A DNA stretch of 64,000 nt from Geojedonia litorea. GTDB taxonomy: Bacteria > Bacteroidota > Bacteroidia > Flavobacteriales > Flavobacteriaceae. The position numbers and the translations under genes were made by a program. Positions 25,757-34,804 of this stretch are shown here, piece by piece. Each line of letters starts with the position of its first letter. Within the stretch, counting starts at the first letter, position 1. The stretch spans positions 1-64,000 of the forward strand of contig NZ_JBHSGP010000012.1 in the NCBI RefSeq assembly GCF_042654525.1, given 5' to 3'. The notes below the pieces were generated by a model that was not told the DNA's origin, did no database searches, and was given only the letters and a program-made list of their open reading frames with translations.

Positions 25757-27874
25757 CTATCGTTTTAAAGTCAAAGCTCCACTTTCTACATTGGCGTCCA
25801 ATAGCCTTACAACATCTGATAAAGTCAATGTGCCATAATACCAGTTTCCAGCTGCTAAAATTTCGGCTAATACAGCTTTATAGATGTCATAGTAACTGCG
25901 TTTTCCATCCACAAAATTAAAGACTTCCATGCGCATAGTACTATGGATTTGGGTTCCTGCTACATATGATTTTCGTTTACCAAAATACTCATCCAATACA
26001 GGATTGTTTTTTGGAACTTTCTTGTTGGCGGCCTGCTCTTCATCAGTTAGCCTAGTATTAGGAACACGTCTGACCTGATATTTAGCCTTATAATTAGTTT
26101 CCAGCTCTTCCATTAATGTGTTTTCCTTGATAAGCATTTGATCTGAATACGCTTCGATTAGATCCGTTGAAGATTCTCCATAACCTACTACATCTTTAAC
26201 CGAATTTAAAGCTCGTAATTCTCTCATAATGCCTTGTTCAATAATAATGTCAGCTATCTTCCAATCTAATTCTGGATTATTTCCTTTTTGAATGTGTTGA
26301 TACGCGACGTGCAAGTCATTTGCCATGCGTTTACTGCCTTGGGCGTAGGTTTCTGCCAATAACAATTGGGTTTGATCTGCTTCAGCCTTTCCTAAATAAT
26401 AAGCCATTGAAGCAATGATAAATGCATTGCGCTGTAATTGTGTGGCGTCTATTTGCCAAAGGTCGTCATCTGAAGAATGAATATAAAAATCATCCCAGTT
26501 AATAAGTCCAACCGCTGGAACACCTATAGCGCCTTCAATAAAATTCATGTTATCAGAAGCATTGAAAAAAGGTACGAAGCGAGCACCGAAACTTTCACGC
26601 GTACCTCGTGTCGCATAAATAGGTCTTGAATGTGGTCTAGGATAACCTCCCATTCTACCTGCAGTGATAAACGGATTATTAGTTTGAATAACAAAAGTTC
26701 CAACACTTTCAAAAAGCGCATCTAGATAAGATGTTATGGAGTGTGGCGCATAAATTAAATGTTGAATTCGGCTACCCACAGACTGTTTAGCACCAACCAT
26801 ATCCTGATGAAGATTGGCCATCATTTTTTTGGGTTCTTCAGGGAAATCTCTGAAATAGCGATATTCAGAATAGATTTCATCCGTCCACCAAAATCGAATA
26901 TCTCGTAAAGGTCGTTCTATTTTGCCTTCAGCTATTAACTTATTTAAGGTACGCGCAATCTCCAAAAGATTTCCGCAACCGCTACCATCATCATTTGCCG
27001 AGCCTTGTTCTTCCTGTAAATGGGCAGTTATCACTATTTGCTTATCATGATATTTTGAACCTCTAATCCATCCTTCCACAAATCCGGTTCTACCTGGAGC
27101 TTCACCAATTTCAGTATCTACTTTTGCTTTAACAACAACCTTTCCTCCTCTTGTTGCCTTTCCTGTGGCAAAAATATCCTGAAGCTCATTGGTTTGCAGT
27201 ACTTTCTTTAATTGTTCTCCTTTTCTTGGCGACAGATTAAAAGCAAAAGTTCCTTTTTTACCTGAAGGCGGTGTTACTGGAATTCGAGTCCATGCCAACT
27301 GATCTGGAAAATCCATAGGATTTTTACTTTCTGAAGTTCCATAGCATACTACTCCTAAAGCACCTTTGGCATAAACGGCATTGTTAACAGCTTCACCTGG
27401 ATATCCACTTACTAAAACTATTTTGCCTTTGACGTCAAGGTCTTTAAGGTCTTCTTCAGAACCTGTACCAGCCCAAACTAATTCGGCTGTGACATCGGCA
27501 TCATGGCTACCGTCAGATAAGTATAAGGCATGATCTCCAATATCGGCGAGTTTAATTTCTATTGGTTCTGTCATCCATAATTCTGCTGAAATTGCTGTAT
27601 AATTGGGTCCACCAAGTGGTTGCTCAATAAACTTAACATCTTCCAAACCGGCTTTTTTCGCTTCTTCAATTACATAATCAGCCGCTTTAAAATAACCGTC
27701 CATACCCGAATCTCGATGCCATTGCGTTAAGACTCTAATATGTTCAAACGAGCGATCTCCAGATAGCTCATTAATAAGCATCCGTATTTCGGCATCATTT
27801 AAAAAAGGGGTTTCTTGCGAAAACCCTATAGATGTCATAAAAAGGAGCATTGAAGAATAAATGATTTTTTTCAT
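25757..27874 (-). CDS. Secreted M28 family metallopeptidase with PA domain
   Basis: The 705-residue precursor has a signal peptide (MKKIIYSSMLLFMTSIGFSQ). Residues about 120-230 resemble a protease-associated insert (KGKIVLVSGYPGEAVNNAVYAKGALGVVCYG). The M28 aminopeptidase core follows with the metal ligands TAHLQEEQGSANDDGSGCGNLLEIARTL, WWTDEIYSEYRYF, LHQDMVG and GLINWDDFYIHSSDDD. Substrates are unknown; relatives are dipeptidases or aminopeptidases. No T9SS sorting domain is seen, so it is probably periplasmic. Confidence 0.88.
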   Translation of the reverse strand: MKKIIYSSMLLFMTSIGFSQETPFLNDAEIRMLINELSGDRSFEHIRVLTQWHRDSGMDGYFKAADYVIEEAKKAGLEDVKFIEQPLGGPNYTAISAELWMTEPIEIKLADIGDHALYLSDGSHDADVTAELVWAGTGSEEDLKDLDVKGKIVLVSGYPGEAVNNAVYAKGALGVVCYGTSESKNPMDFPDQLAWTRIPVTPPSGKKGTFAFNLSPRKGEQLKKVLQTNELQDIFATGKATRGGKVVVKAKVDTEIGEAPGRTGFVEGWIRGSKYHDKQIVITAHLQEEQGSANDDGSGCGNLLEIARTLNKLIAEGKIERPLRDIRFWWTDEIYSEYRYFRDFPEEPKKMMANLHQDMVGAKQSVGSRIQHLIYAPHSITSYLDALFESVGTFVIQTNNPFITAGRMGGYPRPHSRPIYATRGTRESFGARFVPFFNASDNMNFIEGAIGVPAVGLINWDDFYIHSSDDDLWQIDATQLQRNAFIIASMAYYLGKAEADQTQLLLAETYAQGSKRMANDLHVAYQHIQKGNNPELDWKIADIIIEQGIMRELRALNSVKDVVGYGESSTDLIEAYSDQMLIKENTLMEELETNYKAKYQVRRVPNTRLTDEEQAANKKVPKNNPVLDEYFGKRKSYVAGTQIHSTMRMEVFNFVDGKRSYYDIYKAVLAEILAAGNWYYGTLTLSDVVRLLDANVESGALTLKR

Positions 27875-27995
27875 TTTGAATTGCTTTAAGATGTATTATG
27901 TTTAAATATATTCTATTTCAAAAGAACAATCAAAGGATGTTAATAAATCCTTCTGATAAATTAAAAAATACGATTTAAAAGTTGTGAAGAACTTG

Positions 27996-28003
27996 TATTT
28001 TTG
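27996..28003 (+). promoter_or_regulatory. Putative -7 element of guaC
   Basis: TATTTTTG fits TAnnTTTG and lies 24 bases before ATG 28028. Its final TTG (28001) opens a longer in-frame ORF that is therefore probably not used. Confidence 0.5.
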
Positions 28004-28027
28004 AAAGTAACCAAATTACTTCTCAAT

Positions 28028-29068
28028 ATGCGTATAGAGTATGATATTAAGCTAGGGTTTAAGGATGTAATGATTCGACCTAAACGTTCCACTTTAAAAA
28101 GCAGATCTCAAGTCAATTTAGAGCGCGAATTTAAGTTTTTGAATAGCCAAATAGAATGGAGCGGTATTCCTATAATGGCAGCCAATATGGATACTGTGGG
28201 CACTTTTGAGATGGCAGAAGCACTTTTCAGGCATAATTTATTTACGGCTATTCATAAGCACTATTCGATTCAAGAATGGAATGATTTTTTGTTGAATGCA
28301 CCTTCTGGTCTTGAAAATTATATTGCTATAAGTACCGGAACAGGAAAGCAAGACTCTGAAAAATTAGCTGCAATATTTAATTCGCATCCACAACTTAAAT
28401 TTATTTGTATTGATGTGGCCAATGGCTACTCTGAACATTTCGTGAATTTTGTCAAACGTACTAGGGATTTATATCCAAATAAAGTTATCATAGCTGGCAA
28501 TGTTGTCACAGGTGAAATGGTAGAAGAACTTTTGCTTTCGGGAGCCGATCTTGTTAAGGTAGGTATTGGGCCCGGTAGCGTTTGTACCACACGGGTAAAA
28601 ACAGGTGTAGGCTATCCACAACTGTCTGCCATAATTGAATGCGCCGATGCGGCTCACGGACTTGGAGGTCAAATCATTAGTGATGGTGGCTGTGCTATCC
28701 CTGGAGATGTTGCCAAAGCTTTTGGTGCCGGCGCAGATTTTGTAATGCTTGGTGGCATGTTTGCTGGACATGACGAAAGTGGTGGTGAACTTATTGAGCT
28801 TAACGGTATTAGCTACAAAAAATTTTACGGAATGAGTTCGCAAACAGCCATGGACAAGCATGTTGGAGGTGTAGCCGACTATCGAGCTAGTGAGGGGAAA
28901 ACAGTAAAAGTACCTTATAAAGGAAAAGTTAATACTACACTTCAAGATATTCTTGGAGGATTGAGAAGCACCTGTACCTATGTTGGTGCCCAGCGATTAA
29001 AGGAGCTAACTAAACGCACTACTTTTATTCGTGTCGCGGAACAGGAAAATAGAGTTTATGATGAATAA
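28028..29068 (+). CDS. guaC: GMP reductase
   Basis: The 346-residue enzyme belongs to the IMPDH/GMPR family. It starts MRIEYDIKLGFKDVMIRPKRSTLKSRS, the GMPR signature, has AANMDTVGTFEMAEAL and the catalytic cysteine loop VGIGPGSVCTTRVKTGVGYPQLSA, and lacks the CBS domains of IMP dehydrogenase. It reduces GMP to IMP with NADPH, linking guanine and adenine nucleotide pools. ATG 28028 is chosen because a -7 element covers the alternative TTG start at 28001. Confidence 0.95.
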   Translation: MRIEYDIKLGFKDVMIRPKRSTLKSRSQVNLEREFKFLNSQIEWSGIPIMAANMDTVGTFEMAEALFRHNLFTAIHKHYSIQEWNDFLLNAPSGLENYIAISTGTGKQDSEKLAAIFNSHPQLKFICIDVANGYSEHFVNFVKRTRDLYPNKVIIAGNVVTGEMVEELLLSGADLVKVGIGPGSVCTTRVKTGVGYPQLSAIIECADAAHGLGGQIISDGGCAIPGDVAKAFGAGADFVMLGGMFAGHDESGGELIELNGISYKKFYGMSSQTAMDKHVGGVADYRASEGKTVKVPYKGKVNTTLQDILGGLRSTCTYVGAQRLKELTKRTTFIRVAEQENRVYDE

Positions 29069-29134
29069 TTAAGTTATAAACAGTCCTATCTTAAAAACTT
29101 TTTTTTACTATTACCCTGATCCAAATATTACAAT

Positions 29135-29142
29135 TAATTTTG
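29135..29142 (+). promoter_or_regulatory. Putative -7 element of the ppiC-rsmE operon
   Basis: TAATTTTG matches TAnnTTTG and lies 24 bases before ATG 29167. It includes the TTG at 29140 that would open a longer frame. Confidence 0.5.
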
Positions 29143-29166
29143 AATTCATCTTTTAAATCGGTTTAT

Positions 29167-29808
29167 ATGCTTAAATTTTTATCATGCTTTTTTACCATAA
29201 TGGTTTGCTCGTTTGGGTATTCGCAAGAGGTGTTTGAAGCAGAACTAGATTCTATTGTTAACGAGCATGATGCTTCAGAGTTTATTCAGCGTTACAAAGC
29301 TTTAGACGGTAAGCTTATAACCTTTAATAAAGAAAAACACAATACTAATTTGGCTAGAGACCTATTTTCTTTAGGTAAAGGCACCAAAAAAGTTTATAAA
29401 ACCGATATTGACAAAACCTACTATAAACTTATTGATCGTTTAGAGATTCCCTATCACCGAGTGAGTTATATTTTTCTTGATGGAACTAAAAAATCCATTG
29501 AAGAAATTCAAAAATTACAACAAACAGTCATTTCAAAATATAAGCGAGGAATTCCCTTTAAAGTTTTGGCAAAACAATATTCTATGGACCAAAATGCTAA
29601 CAGAGGTGGCGATTTAGGTTGGTTTGCAAAAGGTGATATGGTTTCTGAATTTGAAGAACAAGTTTTAAGCCCCACCCATAATGTCAATGATATTTTTATA
29701 GTTGATTTGCCTTCAAGACAATGGCATTATGTCGTTTTAAAAACACATAACACTAAAATGATTGAAGAAATTAAAGTCTTAAAAGTTACTGAATCAATAT
29801 CAAAATAA
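29167..29808 (+). CDS. Periplasmic PpiC-type (parvulin) peptidyl-prolyl isomerase
   Basis: The protein of 213 residues has a signal peptide (MLKFLSCFFTIMVCSFGYSQ) and one parvulin domain at about residues 105-200: HRVSYIFLDGTKKSIEEIQKLQQ, FKVLAKQYSMDQNANRGGDLGWFAKGDMVSEFEEQVL and WHYVVLKTH. It would help fold exported proteins. Its stop overlaps the rsmE start by one base (TAATG), so it leads an operon of RNA-modifying and membrane proteins. Confidence 0.88.
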   Translation: MLKFLSCFFTIMVCSFGYSQEVFEAELDSIVNEHDASEFIQRYKALDGKLITFNKEKHNTNLARDLFSLGKGTKKVYKTDIDKTYYKLIDRLEIPYHRVSYIFLDGTKKSIEEIQKLQQTVISKYKRGIPFKVLAKQYSMDQNANRGGDLGWFAKGDMVSEFEEQVLSPTHNVNDIFIVDLPSRQWHYVVLKTHNTKMIEEIKVLKVTESISK

Positions 29809-30527
29809 TGCAGCTGTTTTTTAACCCTGAAATTAAAGAAGATACTTCCTTAGTTACCTTTTCAAAGGAAGAAAGTCGACATATGGTTAAAGTACTTCGG
29901 AAATCTATTGGAGATGAACTCGACCTCACAAATGGTCAAGGATGGCTCTTTAAAGCAGAACTTGTAAGTGCCGATTTAAAACATTGTTCGGCAAAAATCA
30001 TCTCAAAAAATAAGCAGGTCAAACACAATTACAATCTCCATTTGGCAGTGGCGCCAACTAAAATGAACGACCGCTATGAATGGTTTTTAGAAAAAGCGAC
30101 TGAAATTGGTATCGATAGCATCACACCTATTATTTGTGACAATAGTGAACGTAAAGTAATCAAGGCTGACCGTTTTGAAAAAATTTTGCAATCGGCCATG
30201 AAACAATCTTTAAATTGTTATTTACCTAAATTGAATGAGCCGATTAATTTCAAGGATTTCATGAGTCAAAAATTTACTGGGCAAACATTCATTGCTCACT
30301 GTGAAGAATTAAACAGAAAATCATTGAAGCATGAGTTAAAGCCTCAAACTGATATTACTATTTTAATTGGACCCGAAGGTGATTTTAGTGTTAAAGAAAT
30401 TCAAATGGCAATTGACAACCAATTTATTCCTGTAACTTTGGGTAATACACGATTGCGTACTGAAACGGCGGCAGTGGTTGCTTGTCATTCTGTAGCTTTT
30501 ATAAATGAATCCTATGAAAACGTTTAG
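29808..30527 (+). CDS. rsmE: 16S rRNA (uracil(1498)-N(3))-methyltransferase
   Basis: The 239-residue protein begins with the RsmE PUA-like domain (EESRHMVKVLRKSIGDELDLTNGQG), followed by a SPOUT methylase with KATEIGIDSITPIICDNSER, KQSLNCYLPKL, the knot motif TILIGPEGDFSVKEIQMA and LGNTRLRTETAAVVA. It methylates U1498 of 16S rRNA with S-adenosylmethionine. It is co-transcribed with the PpiC gene and overlaps the DUF4159 gene. Confidence 0.95.
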   Translation: MQLFFNPEIKEDTSLVTFSKEESRHMVKVLRKSIGDELDLTNGQGWLFKAELVSADLKHCSAKIISKNKQVKHNYNLHLAVAPTKMNDRYEWFLEKATEIGIDSITPIICDNSERKVIKADRFEKILQSAMKQSLNCYLPKLNEPINFKDFMSQKFTGQTFIAHCEELNRKSLKHELKPQTDITILIGPEGDFSVKEIQMAIDNQFIPVTLGNTRLRTETAAVVACHSVAFINESYENV

Positions 30528-31155
30528 CATCTATTTTCTATTCATAATTCCATTCATGGGGATTGGGCAAGATTTGGCCGTTTTAAAATACAAAGGCGGC
30601 GGCGATTGGTATGGAAACCCAACTTCCTTACCTAATTTAATCGCTTATTGCAATGCCAATATTAGCACCAAAATGAATCCAAAACCCGAATTTGTTGAAG
30701 CCAATAGTGCTGATATATTTCAATATCCACTAATTCACATGACAGGTCATGGCAATGTGTTTTTTAGTGACGAAGATGTAGAAAATTTGCGCGACTATTT
30801 AATGTCTGGTGGTTTTTTGCACATTGATGACAACTATGGCATGGAACCCTATATTACCAAAGAACTTAAAAAATTATTTCCAGACCAGGATTTAATTGAA
30901 CTTCCTGCTTCGCATTCTATCTTTAGTTCCGCTTTTAAGTTTCCTGACGGACTTCCAAAAATTCATGAGCATGATGGTAAACGACCACAGGCTATGGGCT
31001 TATTTTACAAGGCCAGATTAGTGGTTTTGTTAACTTTAGAAAGTGATTTAGGTGATGGCTGGGAAGATCCAGAAGTACACAATGACCCCGAATCAGTTCG
31101 TGAAAAGGCTTTAAAAATGGGTGCTAATATTGTTAAGTACGCCTTTGAAAATTAA
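30514..31155 (+). CDS. DUF4159 domain secreted protein
   Basis: The product of 213 residues has a signal peptide (MKTFSIYFLFIIPFMGIGQ). The DUF4159 core follows: LAVLKYKGGGDWYGNPTSLPNLIAYCNANI, PLIHMTGHGNVFFSDEDVENLRDYLMSGGFLHIDDNYGM and LPASHSIFSSAFKFPDGLPKIHEHDG. The fold is related to glutamine amidotransferase-like domains. The function is not known; such proteins often accompany MoxR/VWA genes, but not here. The start overlaps rsmE by 14 bases; ATG 30505 is an alternative. Confidence 0.85.
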   Translation: MKTFSIYFLFIIPFMGIGQDLAVLKYKGGGDWYGNPTSLPNLIAYCNANISTKMNPKPEFVEANSADIFQYPLIHMTGHGNVFFSDEDVENLRDYLMSGGFLHIDDNYGMEPYITKELKKLFPDQDLIELPASHSIFSSAFKFPDGLPKIHEHDGKRPQAMGLFYKARLVVLLTLESDLGDGWEDPEVHNDPESVREKALKMGANIVKYAFEN

Positions 31156-31170
31156 TAGGCTAAAATTTTA

Positions 31171-31671
31171 ATGCAACTCAACTATTACACTTCAAAATTT
31201 AGAAAGCATCAGTTTCCCATCACTTTAATTTGTGACAATGTTACTAATGCCCCAAATATTGGTAGCTTATTTAGAATTGCTGATGCATTTGGCATTGAAA
31301 AAGTTGTTTTTTGCGGTGAACATATACCGTTAGGCCGAAAAATGACAAAAACATCAAGAGCCACTGAAAATTATGTGAATTATGAAGTTGTTCCTTCGGC
31401 ATTGGAAATAGCTCAAACTTTAAAAAGCAAGAACTATCAACTCATTGCATTAGAAATAACATCTGAAAGTCAATCGCTACACAACTATCAATTAACATCA
31501 AAACAACCATTAGCTATAATCATTGGTGATGAAATTCATGGTGTTTCAGATGAATTACTTCAACTTTGCGATACTGTAGTTCATATCGAAATGTTTGGCA
31601 ACAATAGCAGCATGAATGTTGCACAAGCCACATCAATCGCATTGTATGAATTCACCAAGCAACTTCTGTAA
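31171..31671 (+). CDS. TrmH/SpoU family RNA 2'-O-methyltransferase
   Basis: This short 166-residue SPOUT methylase has CDNVTNAPNIGSLFRIADAFGIEKVVF (motif 1 with Asn and Arg), PLAIIIGDEIHGVSDELL (motif 2) and MFGNNSSMNVAQATSIALYEF (motif 3). It lacks an N-terminal substrate-binding domain, like TrmL-size proteins. The target, a tRNA or rRNA ribose, cannot be told from sequence. It is the second SPOUT enzyme in this operon. Confidence 0.88.
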   Translation: MQLNYYTSKFRKHQFPITLICDNVTNAPNIGSLFRIADAFGIEKVVFCGEHIPLGRKMTKTSRATENYVNYEVVPSALEIAQTLKSKNYQLIALEITSESQSLHNYQLTSKQPLAIIIGDEIHGVSDELLQLCDTVVHIEMFGNNSSMNVAQATSIALYEFTKQLL

Positions 31672-31692
31672 CAGTTTTTATATATTTACTAG

Positions 31693-32781
31693 ATGAATTC
31701 AAAACTAATTGCAAACGGCATTTTACGGGCTTTAGGAATAATCTTAAGTATAATCCTTATTTTATACTTTTTGTATAAAATACAAGCTGTAATTGTTTAT
31801 GTGGCCATTGCAGCTGTCATCTCCCTTGTTGGAAGACCAATTGTCCTTTTTCTGCGTAAGCGATTAAAGTTTAATAATACACTTGCGGTTATTATAACTA
31901 TGGTGATATTTTTAGGTTTGCTGGTTGGCCTAATTGGGATGTTCATCCCGTTAGTAATTGAACAGGGCCATAATTTAGCACTATTAAATATTGATCAACT
32001 ACAACGTAATTTGGAGGATTTATACATTCAAGTTATTAACTATTTTAATTACAACCAGATTGATATTGAGCAATCGCTAAAGGATTCTAACTTATGGTCT
32101 AAGATTGATTTTAGTATCATTCCCAACTTTTTAAATTCAATCATCAACGGTCTTGGAAGTTTTAGTATTGGGCTGTTTTCGGTGTTATTTATCTCCTTTT
32201 TCTTTTTAAAAGATAGTCAGTTGTTTGAAGATAGCATTATGACCATTGTTCCTGATGATAAAGAATCGCGGTCTAAAAAGTCATTTACTAAAATAAAAGA
32301 TCTATTGTCTCGATATTTTGTGGGGCTCATTTTTCAAATCCTCATACTGTTTGTTATATACACTATAGTTTTGCTCATATTTGGAATTAAAAATGCCATA
32401 GTTATTGCTTTTTTATGTGCACTTTTAAACCTTATACCCTATGTTGGACCGTTGGTGAGTGGCGCTCTGATCCTCATTTTAACCATGTCGAGTAATCTAG
32501 GAGCAAGTTTTAGTGAAGTCATCTTACCAAAAACCATTTATGTGATGATTGGTTTTATCATAGCCCAATTGGTGGATAATTTCTTCAGTCAGCCATTCAT
32601 CTTTTCAAAAAGTGTAAAATCACATCCATTAGAAATATTTTTAGTAATTATAATAGCAGGTATATTATTTGGTATTATAGGTATGATTGTAGCTATTCCA
32701 ACTTATACAGCTATAAAAGTGATTTTAAAGGAGTTTTTATCAGAATACAAAATAGTCCAGAAACTCACCAAAGACTTATAG
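31693..32781 (+). CDS. AI-2E family transporter (PerM-like permease)
   Basis: The 362-residue protein has about seven to eight transmembrane segments arranged as in PF01594: an N-terminal pair (residues 10-45), a helix at 60-85, a soluble middle, and a C-terminal block with IAFLCALLNLIPYVGPLVSGAL and HPLEIFLVIIIAGILFGIIGMIVAIPTY, the family signatures. Members export or import varied small molecules or ions. The AI-2 function of the founding member should not be assumed. It lies within the rsmE operon. Confidence 0.88.
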   Translation: MNSKLIANGILRALGIILSIILILYFLYKIQAVIVYVAIAAVISLVGRPIVLFLRKRLKFNNTLAVIITMVIFLGLLVGLIGMFIPLVIEQGHNLALLNIDQLQRNLEDLYIQVINYFNYNQIDIEQSLKDSNLWSKIDFSIIPNFLNSIINGLGSFSIGLFSVLFISFFFLKDSQLFEDSIMTIVPDDKESRSKKSFTKIKDLLSRYFVGLIFQILILFVIYTIVLLIFGIKNAIVIAFLCALLNLIPYVGPLVSGALILILTMSSNLGASFSEVILPKTIYVMIGFIIAQLVDNFFSQPFIFSKSVKSHPLEIFLVIIIAGILFGIIGMIVAIPTYTAIKVILKEFLSEYKIVQKLTKDL

Positions 32782-32788
32782 CATTCAT

Positions 32789-33967
32789 TTGAATAAAAGC
32801 ATTTTAAATATTGAAATACAGGATTTTATAAATTCAAATCTGAATTCAGAAGTCGGTCCACTTTTACTCAAAGGAACGAATTTTAAAGCAGTTGAAACTC
32901 GTGAAATCATTGAACAAATTGAGGCCAAAAAGAAGTGTGAAACCAAACTGCCAACTTGGTTTAAAACTCCAAACATTTATTATCCCAATAAACTCAATAT
33001 AGAACAAACATCTTCTGAACTTACAGCAACCTATAAGTCACAATTAGTTCAGGGTCAATCACTAATCGACATTACGGGTGGATTTGGAGTTGACTGTTAT
33101 TACTTTTCAAAACATATCCAGCAAATCACACATTGTGAAATTGATAATCAGCTTTCCATAATAGTTAATTATAATTTCAAGCAATTAAATGCAAGTTCAA
33201 TAGTTACACAAGCTGAAGATGGTTTGACTTATTTGAAAAACCACAACAAAGTTTTTGATTGGATTTATGTAGATCCATCGAGGCGTCATGAAACTAAAGG
33301 GAAAGTTTTCTTTTTGAGTGATTGTTTACCTAATGTTCCCAAATATTTAACTCTTTTATTCAAGCGTTCGAATAATATTTTAATTAAAACCTCTCCATTA
33401 TTGGATATTAGTGCAGGTTTAAGTGAGTTAAAGCAGGTAAAGTGTATTCATGTTGTAGCAGTCAACAACGAGGCTAAGGAACTGCTTTGGTTTTTGGAGA
33501 AAAATTATGATAAGCCTGTTGGAGTGAAAACCGTTAATCTTACCAATCAAAAAAATGAAACCTTCAACTTTTTGTTAAATGATGAACCTAATTCTGAAGT
33601 AAAATTCAGTAACCCACTCACCTATTTGTACGAACCAAATGCTGCCATTTTAAAGTCTGGAGCATTTAAATCCCTATCTAAACAGCTTGGCGTAGCAAAA
33701 CTGCATATCAATTCGCACCTTTACACCAGTGATGAACTCCTCGAGTTTCCAGGACGTCGATTTATGATTGAAAACGTTTTACAATTCAACAAAAAGGCTT
33801 TTAAGGCACTGGGCATGAATAAAGCCAATATTACCACGCGCAATTTCCCAGAAACGGTATCGCAATTGCGAAAAAAATTTAAAATTGGTGATGGTGGTAA
33901 CCATTTTCTATTTTTTACAACCACCGGTAACAATGAAAAAATTGTTGTAGTTTGTACAAAAGTATAA
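32789..33967 (+). CDS. Class I SAM-dependent methyltransferase with THUMP-like C-terminal domain
   Basis: The 392-residue protein has a Rossmann methylase core with motif I LIDITGGFGVDCYYFSKH (about residues 90-110) and motif IV DWIYVDPSRRHETKGKVFFLSDC (about 160-182). A C-terminal part, with the patterns YEPNAAILKSGAFKSL and FPGRRFMIE, matches the THUMP-like domain of Bacteroidota proteins. An RNA substrate is likely but unproven. Translation must begin at TTG 32789, 7 bases after the previous stop; no in-frame ATG occurs in the first 300 codons. Confidence 0.82.
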   Translation: MNKSILNIEIQDFINSNLNSEVGPLLLKGTNFKAVETREIIEQIEAKKKCETKLPTWFKTPNIYYPNKLNIEQTSSELTATYKSQLVQGQSLIDITGGFGVDCYYFSKHIQQITHCEIDNQLSIIVNYNFKQLNASSIVTQAEDGLTYLKNHNKVFDWIYVDPSRRHETKGKVFFLSDCLPNVPKYLTLLFKRSNNILIKTSPLLDISAGLSELKQVKCIHVVAVNNEAKELLWFLEKNYDKPVGVKTVNLTNQKNETFNFLLNDEPNSEVKFSNPLTYLYEPNAAILKSGAFKSLSKQLGVAKLHINSHLYTSDELLEFPGRRFMIENVLQFNKKAFKALGMNKANITTRNFPETVSQLRKKFKIGDGGNHFLFFTTTGNNEKIVVVCTKV

Positions 33968-33985
33968 TTTTAGGCTTTTTTTGTC

Positions 33986-34020
33986 AACTTGGCTCGGAGC
34001 ATGCATGCCAAGAGCAAGTT
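33986..34020. repeat. Inverted repeat around GCATGCATGC between convergent genes
   Basis: AACTTG-G-CTC (33986-33995) pairs with GAG-CAAGTT (34012-34020) with one bulged G. The loop holds the 10-bp palindrome GCATGCATGC (33999-34008). The right arm overlaps the truA stop. No U-tract follows on either strand, so it is not a classical terminator. Confidence 0.6.
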
Positions 34021-34804
34021 ATAAGTCAAAAGTTATTGTATTTAATATCAATCCTGAAGCTGGAGCAATATCATCCAACACTATTTGACTTTCATTTTTC
34101 AAGCTATTCTTAATGAATTCCAGAGTGATTTCTCCAGTACCTAATTTAGCTAATACGCCCATCATCAAACGTACTTGATTTTGACCAAATCCTTTAGCTC
34201 TTATTTTATACAAGTAAGATTTATTGGGGAAAAAGCTAGCATTATATATAGTGTTTTCAACGATTTCAGAACTTATTATCGTTCGATGATATAAACCGTC
34301 TTCCTTAACGTTTGAACAGTAACTTTTGAAATAATGCTCCCCTTCAAACAGTTTTGCCCCCAATTGCATAGCTTCAATATCTAATTCATCTCTAAAAGTG
34401 GTCATAATAGAAGCACAAAACGGATGTGTTTTTTCTCCAAAGGCAAACAAATACTGATATTCCTTGACTTTAGAACTTTGAATAATATTGAATTCCTTGG
34501 TGACTTCTTTGACCGCAAGTGCCTTAATATCCTGTGGTAAATAATAATTAAACGTATTGAGAAAATCCTCAAAATCAAGGATTGGATGATCTATAAACAA
34601 TTCGAAAGCAGATGCATTTGCAGAAACCATTGCATCCGTTCTGCTAGCTCCCAATGTCTTAAAAGTTATGTTGCCTTCAAAAATATAATTCAGGGTTTTA
34701 TCAATCATTAAATGCACGGTTTTAAGCTTATTTTGCTTTTGCCATCCGTGATAACGAAATCCTAAATATTGAATAGTTATAAGATAGTAATACCTTTTTT
34801 TCAA
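34019..34804 (-). CDS. truA: TruA family tRNA pseudouridine synthase, last gene of the his operon
   Basis: The 261-residue protein has the TruA fold motifs: YYYLITIQYLGFRYHGWQKQ, the catalytic loop GASRTDAMVSANASAFEL with Asp57, EYQYLFAFGEKTHPFCA, and the C-terminal KGFGQNQVRLMMGVLAKLGTGEI. The usual SRTDAGVHA loop is changed to SRTDAMVSA, so it is a divergent member. TruA makes pseudouridine at tRNA positions 38-40, including in tRNA-His. It abuts hisIE with zero spacing and ends the operon that is under a His-codon attenuator. A second, canonical TruA may exist elsewhere in the genome; target range is uncertain. Confidence 0.85.
   Translation of the reverse strand: MKKRYYYLITIQYLGFRYHGWQKQNKLKTVHLMIDKTLNYIFEGNITFKTLGASRTDAMVSANASAFELFIDHPILDFEDFLNTFNYYLPQDIKALAVKEVTKEFNIIQSSKVKEYQYLFAFGEKTHPFCASIMTTFRDELDIEAMQLGAKLFEGEHYFKSYCSNVKEDGLYHRTIISSEIVENTIYNASFFPNKSYLYKIRAKGFGQNQVRLMMGVLAKLGTGEITLEFIKNSLKNESQIVLDDIAPASGLILNTITFDL

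Noticed and set aside
28469..28945. 158-codon antisense ORF inside guaC
   Set aside because: It is wholly inside a well-conserved enzyme gene, has no promoter or family motif, and its amino acid make-up looks like a shadow of the sense frame.
31693..32781. Quorum-sensing AI-2 exporter function
   Set aside because: The family name comes from one member; no luxS or AI-2 gene is near, so only a permease call is justified.
33971..33983. T-run after the THUMP-like methylase gene as its terminator
   Set aside because: The T-run comes before the inverted repeat rather than after it, and no hairpin precedes it.
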